Positions 43,899-52,709 are shown, numbered from the stretch's first letter. The stretch: 64,000 bases of DNA from Collinsella stercoris DSM 13279 (GCF_020735465.1 NZ_CP085935.1:1984001-2048000), one strand, 5' to 3'. The notes: generated from the sequence alone by a model not told the origin. A program made the numbers and translations.

Positions 43899-44020
43899 AC
43901 GCTGCACGCTGCACGCTGCACGCTGCACGCTGCACGCTGCACGCTGCACGCTGCACGCTGCACGCTGCACGCTGCACGCTGCACGCTGCACGCTGCACGC
44001 TGCACGCTGCACGCTGCACG
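43899..44020. repeat. Perfect 17-copy heptanucleotide tandem array
   Basis: ACGCTGC repeated 17 times without a visible error (43899-44017), plus a partial ACG. It lies between parS-like sites 2 and 3 in otherwise AT-rich DNA. Not CRISPR: there are no spacers. A length-variable minisatellite or protein-binding array is possible. Confidence 0.95.
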
Positions 44021-44363
44021 GAGTGATTATGTCACTCTCTCTATTTCAGTACTTGATTTCTTTTAGAACTTTATACGATTCGTAGTCATGTATCTATTTG
44101 GAATTCATTAAGTCAAATACACACTCAAAGTCCAACATAGGCCCTTAATCCTGGTAGATAGTCATATATCGAGCCAGATTACTCATTATCAAATGATTTC
44201 AATTCCAGCCTTAAGCATAATAGGGTTCTATGTTTCGCAACATGCCCGAATATTCTAGAGCTGAAGTTTCTAGTTCTCGAGCTCCAATCTGAGAACATGT
44301 ACCTTATCTCAACCATCGTATGCATAACATCGTTCAGTACTCAATGAGTCAGTGGTGTTCCTT

Positions 44364-44379
44364 TGTTTCACGTGAAACA
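44364..44379. promoter_or_regulatory. parS site 3, perfect
   Basis: TGTTTCACGTGAAACA exactly matches the consensus; the palindrome extends to CCTTTG...CAAAGG (44360-44383). Confidence 0.9.
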
Positions 44380-44405
44380 AAGGCCGCTCACATGGAGCGG
44401 CCTTT
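44379..44405 (-). terminator. Terminator-like stem after rsmG
   Basis: 11-bp stem AAAGGCCGCTC / GAGCGGCCTTT with a short loop; on the minus strand it runs into GTTTCACG of parS 3, so the tail is only weakly T-rich. Confidence 0.55.
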
Positions 44406-44423
44406 AAAAAAGAGACACATCAG

Positions 44424-45194
44424 CTATACGAGCGATTGCTTCTTTGCCAAACCAACAGGTCGCGGAAGCTTCACACGAGGTTCCATGACTTTTTGATACA
44501 GGAAGACGGTGCGGTGCCCAAGATCACGTGGTAGATCAAATTCATCAACACCAACGAGCTCAAGACCGCATACCTCGGCTGTGCGTTCCGCAAGACGTTT
44601 CTCATCATGCGACGGATTGGCTTTCGCAACAATCAGATAGCCGTCATCCTCAAGAAATGGTGCCCCATACTCAACAATGAGATTCATCTGGCCGACGGCA
44701 CGGGCAAAGACAACATCAAATGAAGCCGCCTCATTCAGAGCATAAGATTCACACCTCTCATGGACGGAATGAGCGTTTGAAATGCCCAGCTCATCAATAA
44801 AGGCATTGACAGCGTTGACCTTTTTGCGGACAGAATCCAGCAAGATACCCTCGCACCCCGTATAGACGGCAAATGGGATACCAGGGAATCCAGCCCCAGT
44901 ACCCATATCGAGGAATCGCTCAGGTTCAATGGGAAGATCGCAAGTGAGTGCAAGCGAATCGACAACGTGGAGAACAAGCGCCTCGTGAATGTCCTTAATG
45001 CGAGTCAGATTCATATACTGATTGACCTGGTTCACAAGCAGCAGATGCTGCACGCACGTCTTCGCACAGGCAAGGTCAATGTCAATCTCCATAGTCTCGC
45101 ACAACGATACAAGCTCTTGGACGAGCTGATCGACCTGCTGCTCAGACTCAGCTAAGGGTTGAAGCTGAATGGTACGAGTTGTTTCTTCGGTCAT
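44424..45194 (-). CDS. rsmG: 16S rRNA (guanine527-N7)-methyltransferase
   Basis: Methylates G527 in the 530 loop of 16S rRNA using SAM. The SAM-binding motif FLDMGTGAGFPGIP and the conserved NLTRIKDIHEALVLHVVDSL and FARAVGQMNLIVEYGAPFL are clear. 256 residues; the family is 210-240, with the excess at the N-terminus (about 45 residues of Glu/Gln-rich sequence). It is the standard origin-proximal gene between jag and parA. Base composition is lower in GC than the island genes. Confidence 0.95.
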   Translation of the reverse strand: MTEETTRTIQLQPLAESEQQVDQLVQELVSLCETMEIDIDLACAKTCVQHLLLVNQVNQYMNLTRIKDIHEALVLHVVDSLALTCDLPIEPERFLDMGTGAGFPGIPFAVYTGCEGILLDSVRKKVNAVNAFIDELGISNAHSVHERCESYALNEAASFDVVFARAVGQMNLIVEYGAPFLEDDGYLIVAKANPSHDEKRLAERTAEVCGLELVGVDEFDLPRDLGHRTVFLYQKVMEPRVKLPRPVGLAKKQSLV

Positions 45195-45247
45195 AATCCA
45201 TCCAATCGTTTGTGACTGAAATCAGTGTATCAAGAACTTCAGTCATA

Positions 45248-45271
45248 AGAAAAGGGCACCCGAAGGTGCCC
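45248..45271 (-). terminator. Rho-independent terminator after jag
   Basis: GGGCACC-TTCG-GGTGCCC on the minus strand, with the stable UUCG tetraloop, followed by TTTTCTT. It ends the rpmH-jag block before rsmG. Confidence 0.88.
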
Positions 45272-45292
45272 TCTAGGAATACGTTGGTTTCG

Positions 45293-45874
45293 CTATCGAA
45301 GCGTAATGACCACTCGACGTTCAGGATCGACACCTTCGGAGTGCGTATCGATCCGATCGTCGTCACGAAGCGCGATGTGAACAAGTCGACGCTCGTAAGC
45401 ACTCATAGGAGGAAGGTTCACCGTGCGACCTTGTGCCACAGCACGAGCGGCAGCGCTCTTCGCCATCCCGATCACCTTATCGTGGCGGCGGCCCTTATAG
45501 CCCTCAACATCAATGGAGACAGGATAGCGGAAACCGAGCTTACGGCTTACCAGCAGCGAAACCAAAGTCTGGAGGGACTCGAGCGTGCGACCATGACGAC
45601 CGATCAATACGGCAAGATCTGGAGCGGTGATGTCGAGGATCAACTCACCCTCATCGCCCTCGTACTCATCAATAGGAGAGTCATCGGCATCGAAGTGGAC
45701 GAGGATCGAACGCACGACCGAGATTGCCACATCTGCAACTGTATCCAATTCCTCATCAGTCAGCTCAAGACCGGCCTTGTAGTGAGCAGCGATTTCTGGA
45801 TAATCACCAGCAATCTCATCACAAGACGGCGCCGGGGTCTCGTCTTCCAACTCTGCAATACGCTCGTCAGCCAT
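45293..45874 (-). CDS. jag: KH/R3H RNA-binding protein KhpB (Jag)
   Basis: 193 residues. Acidic N-terminus, then a KH-like domain (about 75-130: LILDITAPDLAVLIGRHGRT in overlapping segments, and LESLQTLVSLLVSRK) and an R3H domain (about 140-193) with MSAYERRLVHIAL. It binds RNA and is linked to cell-wall growth and division in Firmicutes. The start at 45874 is preferred: ATGGAGAACATCATG puts GGAG six bases before it; the upstream ATG 45886 has only a weak site. It follows yidC in the classical order. Confidence 0.92.
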   Translation of the reverse strand: MADERIAELEDETPAPSCDEIAGDYPEIAAHYKAGLELTDEELDTVADVAISVVRSILVHFDADDSPIDEYEGDEGELILDITAPDLAVLIGRHGRTLESLQTLVSLLVSRKLGFRYPVSIDVEGYKGRRHDKVIGMAKSAAARAVAQGRTVNLPPMSAYERRLVHIALRDDDRIDTHSEGVDPERRVVITLR

Positions 45875-45934
45875 GATGTTCTCCATTGTTAGGTACCTAA
45901 TAAAGACTGATTCCCGGTACTTGAGTACCAGAGA

Positions 45935-46714
45935 CTAGCGGCTCTTATGCGGGCGTTTCTTGTGCTCGCGGCGGACGACGTCGACCTCGATGGGAGCATT
46001 CGTCATGCGCTCCTCCTCCTCGGCCTTGGCCTTCTCGATGACCTTCTGGGTAACGAAGATCTGCTGGATGACCTGCCATGCGGAGGACACATCATAGTAC
46101 AGCAGCACGCCGGCGGGAAGGCCCCATCCCATGAAGAGCATCATGATCGTCATGACCACCATCATCATCTTGGTGCTCTGGGCCTGCGCACCCGTCTGGT
46201 TGCGCGTCATATACATCTGCGGGATAAAGGTGAGCACGCCAAACAGGATGAGGGCCAGCAGATACGGCAGAGCGGCGCCAAAGCCGTCCACAAAGGCCTG
46301 CGCGGGAGACATGACGAGGTTGGGCAGGATGTTGTAGAAGGAGAAGCCCTGCTCGGCGGCATCCGGGAAGTAATGACCCAAGTCGCGCAGCAAATTGAAC
46401 AGCGCGATCAGAATCGGCATCTGAATGAGCAGGGGCAGACAGCCACCCAAGGGGTTGAACTTGTTCTCAGAGTAGAACTTCTGCATCTCCTCGGCCTGAC
46501 GCTGCGGGTCGTCGGCATAGCGCTCCTGAATCTCCATGAGCTTGGGCTGAAGTACCTGCATACGCGCGGTCGACTTGGTCGACTTGAGCATCATGGGGGT
46601 CAAGGCGAGGCGGATAATCACCACCAGAATGATGATGGAAAGACCCCAGTCACCCGCGAAGCCCTGAATGAGCTGCAGCGCCTGGAAGAGAATCTGAACA
46701 ATCCAGTCCCACAT
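45935..46714 (-). CDS. yidC: Membrane protein insertase YidC (Oxa1 family)
   Basis: 259-residue short YidC without the large periplasmic domain or lipobox. Helices: an N-terminal segment (GDWGLSIIILVVIIRLAL, with the conserved Arg), a cytosolic coiled helix (ARMQVLQPKLMEIQERYA), then NPLGGCLPLLIQMPILIALF, ALPYLLALILFGVLTFIPQ and MVVMTIMMLFMGWGLPAGV. The C-terminal tail is basic. It inserts small membrane proteins with or without Sec. Start ATG 46714; the frame extends to 46741 without better evidence. Confidence 0.94.
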   Translation of the reverse strand: MWDWIVQILFQALQLIQGFAGDWGLSIIILVVIIRLALTPMMLKSTKSTARMQVLQPKLMEIQERYADDPQRQAEEMQKFYSENKFNPLGGCLPLLIQMPILIALFNLLRDLGHYFPDAAEQGFSFYNILPNLVMSPAQAFVDGFGAALPYLLALILFGVLTFIPQMYMTRNQTGAQAQSTKMMMVVMTIMMLFMGWGLPAGVLLYYDVSSAWQVIQQIFVTQKVIEKAKAEEEERMTNAPIEVDVVRREHKKRPHKSR

Positions 46715-46744
46715 ACAAACAATCCTATCGTTAGGAACCAATAC

Positions 46745-46957
46745 TTACGGTACGGGGTCGTATCCGCCGGCATGAAAGGGATGGCACCGCAAGATGCGGC
46801 GCAAACCCAGCCAACAGCCCCTGACCACGCCATATTTCTCTATTGCCTCAACAGCATACTGAGAACAGGTGGGGATGTATATACATGCATCCGGCAAAAC
46901 GGGTGAAATTCTTCGCTGATACCAGTGAATCGCGGCAAGAAAAAACCGTTTGATCAT
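46745..46957 (-). CDS. yidD: Membrane protein insertion efficiency factor YidD
   Basis: 70 residues, typical size. [19 protein letters not shown] followed by [15 protein letters not shown] and [12 protein letters not shown], the invariant Cys and C-terminal motifs of YidD. It starts 10 bases after rnpA stops. A longer open frame to 47224 is antisense noise over rnpA. Confidence 0.94.
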   Translation of the reverse strand: MIKRFFLAAIHWYQRRISPVLPDACIYIPTCSQYAVEAIEKYGVVRGCWLGLRRILRCHPFHAGGYDPVP

Positions 46958-46967
46958 CGCTGATCCG

Positions 46968-47312
46968 CTACGAACGCGCAGAGGGCGCAGCCACACGGGC
47001 GCGCCGCAATAGCGTCTGGAGCGCCTCGCGCATCTCCTCGGGCGATGCCGAGCGCGTGCGGGGCGTTGCGAATAGGATGATCTCACGGCCTTCGATGGGC
47101 AGCTGGCATGAACGGGCGGCCTCGCGCAACACGCGTTTGGAGCGGTTGCGCACCACGGCGTTCCCCAGCCTTTTGGCAGCAGCGAAGGCGACCCGAGCCG
47201 GATCGCCTTCGCTGACACAATCACATATAACCATGCGAATCAGGGGGTGGTTGAGTCGCTTCCCCTGAGTGAATACCCGCTCAAAGTCCTGATGGGACTT
47301 GATGGTCTGCAT
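46968..47312 (-). CDS. rnpA: Ribonuclease P protein component
   Basis: 114 residues. The basic core [21 protein letters not shown] is the RNR signature of RnpA, which binds the tRNA leader with the RNase P RNA. The N-terminus [14 protein letters not shown] is typical. Six bases separate its ATG from the rpmH stop, so both share a transcript. Confidence 0.94.
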   Translation of the reverse strand: MQTIKSHQDFERVFTQGKRLNHPLIRMVICDCVSEGDPARVAFAAAKRLGNAVVRNRSKRVLREAARSCQLPIEGREIILFATPRTRSASPEEMREALQTLLRRARVAAPSARS

Positions 47313-47318
47313 GAGAGC

Positions 47319-47462
47319 TTAGTTGTCGCTCACCGTGAGACGCTTGCGGCCCTTGGCACGACGACGGGCGAGCACGGCGCGGCCGGCCTTGGTGGCCATA
47401 CGGGCACGGAAGCCGTGGGTCTTGGCGCGCTTGCGCTTGTTAGGCTGATAGGTACGCTTCAT
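47319..47462 (-). CDS. rpmH: 50S ribosomal protein L34
   Basis: 47 residues: [19 protein letters not shown], then a Lys/Arg-rich body ending [14 protein letters not shown] stands nine bases before ATG 47462. First gene of the rpmH-rnpA-yidD-yidC-jag operon, transcribed away from dnaA. Confidence 0.97.
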   Translation of the reverse strand: MKRTYQPNKRKRAKTHGFRARMATKAGRAVLARRRAKGRKRLTVSDN

Positions 47463-47796
47463 GGTTAACATCCTCCTGGTGCGTTTCGACTACTCGAAAA
47501 AAGTACGCGTGAGCTAAGAGATTGTAGGGAATATGGTGCGGGAATGTCAATCTTAAAGCCATGAAATGCGCACACTTTCCGGACGTACCGCAATCGATGT
47601 CCACGGGAGGCAAAGCGTCACGAGTATCTTTCAGAACTTTTCACTCAGTTTTCCACAGGTTGTTAGCTATTTGTTGATAACTTTTCAGTTCTTTCCAACA
47701 CTTTTCAACATATTGGGAAAACATGTTGAAAAGTTTTGAAAGCTTCCACTGTGACCTGCTATCCTATGCTCACGGCAAACGTAGAAAGAACGCACC
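47463..47796. other. Upstream half of a two-part oriC (rpmH to GHKL gene)
   Basis: 334 bp, AT-rich in its right half. Within 47649-47732 are five DnaA-box-like 9-mers: TTTTCCACA (47649-47657), TGTTGATAA (47672-47680, minus), TTTCCAACA (about 47692-47700), TTTTCAACA (47702-47710) and TGTTGAAAA (47724-47732, minus). Such a cluster upstream of dnaA matches the incAB half of bipartite origins. It also holds the promoters of rpmH (left) and the GHKL gene (right). Confidence 0.75.
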
Positions 47797-49260
47797 ATGT
47801 CAGAAGACTTCTACCCTTTTGTGGATTCCGGAGACCCGGCTCCGGACAATATGCACCTCGTTGGCGGAGGGCGGCGCGCGGAGCCGGTGGAAAACGATGG
47901 GGAATCCACCGAGGCACTGGAAAAGCCCACCTACACCACACGCATATCCGTGTATGACGACATGTTCTCGACGCCGCGGGTGATCGTGGTCGAGCAGAGC
48001 GATGTGCGCACGTACCTCGAGGATGTGACCAACACGGTCCACCGCACCATGAAGGAGCAGGGCGGTCACCTCTCCCTCATGATCATTCGCGAGCTTGTGG
48101 AGAACTTCATCCACGCGCAATTCAGCGAGCCGGTCATCTCGATTCTGGACGACGGCGACACCATCAGGTTCGCGGACCAGGGCCCCGGCATCAACGACAA
48201 GGAGCGCGCGTTCGAGTTTGGCGTGACGAGCGCCGATCGCTCGAAGAAGCGCTATATACGAGGGACCGGCGCGGGGCTGCCCATGGTCCAACAGTATGTC
48301 GAGGCGGCGGGCGGCGCCATCTCGGTGGAAGACAACTTGGGCGCTGGCACGGTCGTCACGGTCAGCGTCAACGCGGCGCGCGTGGCGGAGATCGAGCGCG
48401 CCGTTTCACGTGGAGCGGCCGTGCGTGGCGGGCACCACAACGACGGGACGCCCGGAACGGCGAACGCGGCGGTGCCTGGAAACCCCACGTACGCGCAACC
48501 GGGCTCGGCGGCGATGGCGACCAATCCGGGGCAGATGCCAGGCGTTGGAGCATTTCCCGACGGGATGCCGGGGATGAGTGAGGCAATGGCCCTGCCTCCC
48601 CAGGCGCAATGGCCCGGGGCGCCCGTACCGAACATGATGCCGGCAGGCATCGCAGAGTCCGCGGGCGTGCAGACTCAACATGCGGGCAATCACGCCGCGA
48701 TGACGCCCGGGGCATTCGACGGCGCGGGGCAGGCGCACCCCCAGCACGCGACGGGTACGGCGCCGGGGCAGCCGGCCTACGTCAATCCGGGCGAGCGGGC
48801 AATCCCGGGCGCGCCATACCCTGGGTACTACCAACAGGGATATCCATGGCCGGGAACCGCTCAGGCGGGATGGCAGGCATACGGGAATCCCGCCAATCCG
48901 TACACCATGACAGGCGCCTACGGCGCGGCCCAGCCCTACGGCGCGCCCCAGGGCTGGCAGCAAAGCGCAATGCAGCCCCCTCAATATCCCGCAGCGGTAC
49001 CGCCGTCGAACATGGGCGGCGAGGCACCGGAGAGCCCCAAGCCCCCAAGCCCGTACGTCACCGAGCGAGGTTCGCTGGCCCTGCGCTTCATCGCGCAGAA
49101 CGGCAAGGGCGGCCCCACCGACCTCACGCGGGCGTTTGGCAATTCGGATGCGACCTGGTCGCGCGAGCTCGACACGCTGGCGGGAACGGGACTCATCTAC
49201 AAGCGCGGTCAAAAATACGTCCTCACCGAGCTTGGCCAGGGATGGACCCAACAGCAATGA
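47797..49260 (+). CDS. GHKL ATPase with C-terminal winged helix, next to dnaA
   Basis: 487 residues. The HATPase_c domain (about 65-200) has the N box IIRELVENFIHAQF, G1 DDGDTIRFADQGPGI and G2 RGTGAGLPMVQQYVEAAGG, so the ATP site looks intact. A flexible Gly/Pro/Ala/Gln/Met-rich linker (about 210-420) joins it to a winged-helix-like end (about 425-487: LALRFIAQNGKGGPTDLTRAF, WSRELDTLAGTGLIYKRGQKYVLTE). There is no kinase dimerisation His, receiver or membrane helix. Its ribosome site is weak. It sits between the origin repeats and dnaA, on the dnaA strand, with only 83 bp to dnaA, so it may be co-transcribed and act on initiation; that role is inferred from position. Confidence 0.8.
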   Translation: MSEDFYPFVDSGDPAPDNMHLVGGGRRAEPVENDGESTEALEKPTYTTRISVYDDMFSTPRVIVVEQSDVRTYLEDVTNTVHRTMKEQGGHLSLMIIRELVENFIHAQFSEPVISILDDGDTIRFADQGPGINDKERAFEFGVTSADRSKKRYIRGTGAGLPMVQQYVEAAGGAISVEDNLGAGTVVTVSVNAARVAEIERAVSRGAAVRGGHHNDGTPGTANAAVPGNPTYAQPGSAAMATNPGQMPGVGAFPDGMPGMSEAMALPPQAQWPGAPVPNMMPAGIAESAGVQTQHAGNHAAMTPGAFDGAGQAHPQHATGTAPGQPAYVNPGERAIPGAPYPGYYQQGYPWPGTAQAGWQAYGNPANPYTMTGAYGAAQPYGAPQGWQQSAMQPPQYPAAVPPSNMGGEAPESPKPPSPYVTERGSLALRFIAQNGKGGPTDLTRAFGNSDATWSRELDTLAGTGLIYKRGQKYVLTELGQGWTQQQ

Positions 49261-49343
49261 CGAACGCCGAGGACCGCATGCCGGCAACAAGGCGCAGCGA
49301 GCGCGGGCATCACCAAACCGCCCAGAGATAAGGAATGTGCAAG

Positions 49344-51212
49344 ATGGAAAACGAAGCGCGGATTCTCCTCGACGACGTGATCGAGTTCTGCCGGCGCGAC
49401 GGGCGCGAGCCGCGACTCATCAACATGCTGGAGCAGTGCGGCGCGTCGGACTTTGACGATGAATCTCTCACCGTCGCGGTACCGAGCCGCTTTGCCTGCA
49501 CGTACCTGGAAAAACAGCGCGAGGTCATCGAAGGCTACCTGGAGGAGATCTCGTTTATGCCCATGCGGCTCGAGGTCGTCGTCGAGGACCGAAACGCAGG
49601 ATGCCGCGGTGCGGGCAAACGGACCGCAGCCGCGGTCGAGGCGACCCCGGGCGCGGGCGAGCCGACCCTGGCGAGCATCCTTGCGCAGGCGGAACAGGAT
49701 GACGATGCACCCGAGGACATGGCGACGTTTCCCGGCGTGTTCGACCACGTTCCCGCATATGCCGAGGCGGGGCGCGTCGGCGGTGCGCCCGAGCCGTCGC
49801 CCGTACCGCGCGCCGGTCGCCCGAACAACATGCAGGCGGACGCGATGAACCCCGCGCCCATACCCTCGCCGGCGCCCGCATCGCCGCACAAGCAGGCGGG
49901 CACCGAGGAGGCCCGCAGCGGAATCAACGTGGTCAACACCGTATCAGCCGACACGTTCCGCCGCATGATGCAGGAGATGCGCGGCGCGCAGGCGAGCGGA
50001 ACCGCCGGAGCGAGCGCGAGGGTAGCCGACGGGCATTACGGTCCATCGGCGGCGAGCGGCGGGGGCGTCGCACCGGCCGCGCGGATGGATGACGCCCCGG
50101 TTGCCGACATCAACGCCAAATACACGTTCGAGAGCTTCGTGGCGGGAGATGAGAATCGGCACGCGTTCAACAGCGCCATGCGCTTCGCCGCGTTCGCTGA
50201 GGAGCCGGGGCAGTGCCCGTCGCTGTTCATCTACGGCAACTCCGGCCTTGGCAAAACGCACCTGCTGTTCGCCGTGCGCAACTACCTCGCCAAGGAAAAG
50301 CCCTACATCCGCGTCAAGTACGCGAACTCGCAGGCCTACCTCGACGACTACATGAACGAACTCGGCACGCAGCGCGGGCCGGGCAGCCTCATCATGCGCG
50401 AGTACCGCGATGCCGACATCCTCATCATCGACGACGTCCAGAACATCGTGGGCAAGCAGGCCTCGGTCGAGTTCTTCTTCCAGCTTGTCGACAGCTTCAT
50501 TCGCGAGGGCAAGAAGATCGCCTTCGCCTCAGACCGCGCGCCCAAGGACCTCGCCATGGACGAACGGCTCACGAGCCGCTTTAGCCGCGGCATGCTGTGT
50601 CTGGTGTCGGAACCCGGCTTTGAGATGAAGTACGTCATCCTCAAGCGCTACTACGAGAACATCATCAACGGGTCGGAGAGCCTCGACGGGCTCAATGTCG
50701 ACACCTCGCTGCTGTCCATGCTGCCCGAACACGAGGGGCACCTCACCGACGAGCACCTGCGCCACATGGCGGAGATCTCGGGCAACAACATCCGCAACCT
50801 CGAGAGCTTCTGCGAGCGGTGCGCCGGCCTCGCCGCAGAGCGCGAGGCGGCGGGCGGGGAGCTCTCGGCCGAGGACATCGACGAGACGGCCAAGACCTAC
50901 TTCAACACCGCGCGCAAGGTCATCCACATCGACACCGTGCAGCGGGTGGTGGAGGAGTTCTACCACGTAAGCCACGAGGAGCTCATAGGCCCCCGCCGCA
51001 CGGCGAGCATCGCCTTCGCGCGCCATGTCGCGGTGTACCTGGCCAACAGCCTGTGCGAAATGACCACGCCGGCGATCGGGGCGGAATTCGGCGGGCGAGA
51101 CCACTCGACGGTGCTCAACTCGCTCAAGGTGGTCGAGAACAAGATGCGCGAGGACCGCAGGATCTGCGAGGACCTGCAAAACCTCAAGAACACGATCATG
51201 CTCAAGTCGTGA
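49344..51212 (+). CDS. dnaA: Chromosomal replication initiator DnaA, long linker
   Basis: 622 residues (usual about 450-500). Domain I about 1-90; a very long, Ala/Pro/Gly-rich domain II (about 90-250); domain III AAA+ from about 255 with AKYTFESFVAGDENRHA, Walker A GNSGLGKTHLL (about 297), Walker B ADILIIDDVQNI (about 359) and SDRAPKDLAMDERLTSRFSRG; domain IV helix-turn-helix with GGRDHSTVLNSLKVVE (about 583), which reads DnaA boxes. ATG 49344 has AAGGA nine bases upstream and is preferred to ATG 49335. The frame and motifs are intact; only the linker is expanded. Confidence 0.96.
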   Translation: MENEARILLDDVIEFCRRDGREPRLINMLEQCGASDFDDESLTVAVPSRFACTYLEKQREVIEGYLEEISFMPMRLEVVVEDRNAGCRGAGKRTAAAVEATPGAGEPTLASILAQAEQDDDAPEDMATFPGVFDHVPAYAEAGRVGGAPEPSPVPRAGRPNNMQADAMNPAPIPSPAPASPHKQAGTEEARSGINVVNTVSADTFRRMMQEMRGAQASGTAGASARVADGHYGPSAASGGGVAPAARMDDAPVADINAKYTFESFVAGDENRHAFNSAMRFAAFAEEPGQCPSLFIYGNSGLGKTHLLFAVRNYLAKEKPYIRVKYANSQAYLDDYMNELGTQRGPGSLIMREYRDADILIIDDVQNIVGKQASVEFFFQLVDSFIREGKKIAFASDRAPKDLAMDERLTSRFSRGMLCLVSEPGFEMKYVILKRYYENIINGSESLDGLNVDTSLLSMLPEHEGHLTDEHLRHMAEISGNNIRNLESFCERCAGLAAEREAAGGELSAEDIDETAKTYFNTARKVIHIDTVQRVVEEFYHVSHEELIGPRRTASIAFARHVAVYLANSLCEMTTPAIGAEFGGRDHSTVLNSLKVVENKMREDRRICEDLQNLKNTIMLKS

Positions 51213-51605
51213 CCGACCGCCCCGGCACGTTTGACGGTGCTGCCGACTGGGCGACGCAGCCACGTGTCCCGGGCGCCCATCGGGAGGCCAACGCCACCGA
51301 TGGGCGCCTCGGGCACGCGCCCGACTGTCCCGCAGCCCCCAAAAACGCACCCGCGCGCGGACCGAAAACCGCAAACGCCGTGTGGATAACGTGTTGGAAA
51401 CCGGGGGTAAAAGATGGGGACAAACCCCGGCTTTTGGTTGAAAGAAAACGGGGCTAAATCTGGATGGGTAGAACTGCGGGGTTGTCTACAATGGATTGTT
51501 GAGAGAAATCGCCACGACCAACTGGGCAAACAGGAGTAGTCCACACCGTCCACTGGGTTATTACTGTTATTACCTATATATATTTAAGAGAGGAATAATA
51601 AAGAG
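51213..51605. other. Downstream half of oriC with AT-rich unwinding element (dnaA-dnaN spacer)
   Basis: 393 bp. DnaA boxes: TGTGGATAA, a perfect box on the minus strand (51381-51389); TGTTGGAAA (51392-51400); TTGTCTACA (51482-51490); TAGTCCACA (51537-51545). At 51557-51600 is an AT-rich stretch with TTATTACTGTTATTACC and TATATATATTTAAG, well suited as a DNA unwinding element or DnaA-trio track. No gene in this spacer; the dnaN ribosome site ends it. Confidence 0.8.
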
Positions 51606-52709
51606 ATGAAGTTCACGGTCAGCCAGTCGGCACTATCCGATGCCATCGCCGTCGTCATGAAGGGCATCGCGCCCTCATCGACCCTCCCCATCCTCTCCGG
51701 CGTCCTCGTGCGCGCCGCCGACGGGGTACTCGAATTCCAAACCTCCAACTACACCATCTCCATTCGCCACCGCATCGCCGCGCGGGTTGACGAGGAGGGG
51801 CAGGTCGTCATCCCCTGCAAGATGCTCTCCAACATCGTGAAGACCCTCCCGGACGCGCCGGTGGAGTTCGAGCTGTCCGAGCGCCAGGTCACCATCACGT
51901 GCGAGCGCTCGGCGTTTCGCCTGAACACGCTCGACGCGGGCGATTTCCCCGAGTTCCCCACCTTTGCCCTTGAGCGCTCCGTCGAGCTGCCCGCGAACAT
52001 CCTGACCGAGATGGTGGGCCGCGTGTGGCGTGTCACCTCGACCGACAAGAACCGCCCCGTGCTGAACGGCGTGTACATGACGGTCGAGAACAACACGATT
52101 CGCCTGGTCGCGACGGACTCCTACCGCCTGGCGGTGTGCGACACGCAGGTTGAGACCTCCACGCTCGAGGGCAGCTTTGAGCTGAACGTCCCCGCCGACG
52201 CCTTCAACGACGCGCTCGCCATCACGGGCGGCCAGGGATCTATCCTCATCGGCTCCACCGACACGCAGGTCGTGTTTGTGGCGGGAAACACCACGTATGT
52301 GGCGCGCCGCATCGAGGGCGTGTACCCCAACTACAAGGCGCTGCTCCCCGCCGCCTGCGCCACCACGGTCAAGATCGACGTCGCGGCGCTCACCTCGGCC
52401 CTCAAGCGCGTGTCCACGGTCGCCCAGGCAAACTCCGCCGTCAAGTTCGACATCTCCACCGAGACGGGCTCCATGGTGCTTTCCGCCATCTCGAACGACC
52501 AAGACGCCGCCACGGCCACCGTCGAGGTCGAGGCGGAGGGAGCGTCGGGCGTCATCGCGTTCAACTACCACTACATCTTCGGTTGCCTGAACGTGCTCTC
52601 GCGCGAGAAGGAGATCACCCTGGAGCTGCAGAGCTATAACCAGGCGGGCGTGTTCAAGTCCTACGACAAGATCAACTACCTGTACCTGGTCATGCCCGTG
52701 CGCATCTAG
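51606..52709 (+). CDS. dnaN: DNA polymerase III beta clamp
   Basis: 367 residues, three repeated clamp domains (about 1-120, 125-240, 245-367). Typical blocks: MKFTVSQSALSDAI at the start, GVYMTVENNTIRLVATDSYRLAV in the middle (split here), VYPNYKALLP and the C-terminal VMPVRI with the hydrophobic partner pocket. ATG 51606 follows an AGAGAGGAA site. It follows the origin spacer and precedes recF, the standard order. Confidence 0.97.
   Translation: MKFTVSQSALSDAIAVVMKGIAPSSTLPILSGVLVRAADGVLEFQTSNYTISIRHRIAARVDEEGQVVIPCKMLSNIVKTLPDAPVEFELSERQVTITCERSAFRLNTLDAGDFPEFPTFALERSVELPANILTEMVGRVWRVTSTDKNRPVLNGVYMTVENNTIRLVATDSYRLAVCDTQVETSTLEGSFELNVPADAFNDALAITGGQGSILIGSTDTQVVFVAGNTTYVARRIEGVYPNYKALLPAACATTVKIDVAALTSALKRVSTVAQANSAVKFDISTETGSMVLSAISNDQDAATATVEVEAEGASGVIAFNYHYIFGCLNVLSREKEITLELQSYNQAGVFKSYDKINYLYLVMPVRI

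Larger units (their letters stand above)
43601..44423. other. 823-bp AT-rich non-coding region between parA and rsmG
   Basis: No plausible gene on either strand. Visibly AT-rich relative to the rest of the window. It contains three parS-like palindromes, a perfect 17 x 7-bp array (43899-44017) and the rsmG terminator. Long T/A-rich stretches elsewhere (44020-44340) show no recognised DnaA box consensus and no RNA fold that I can support. Confidence 0.8.

Noticed and set aside
43899..44020. CRISPR array
   Set aside because: Seven-base unit repeated head to tail without spacers; no cas gene in the window.
48412..48427. parS-like CGTTTCACGTGGAGCG inside the GHKL gene
   Set aside because: Four mismatches from consensus and located in a coding linker.
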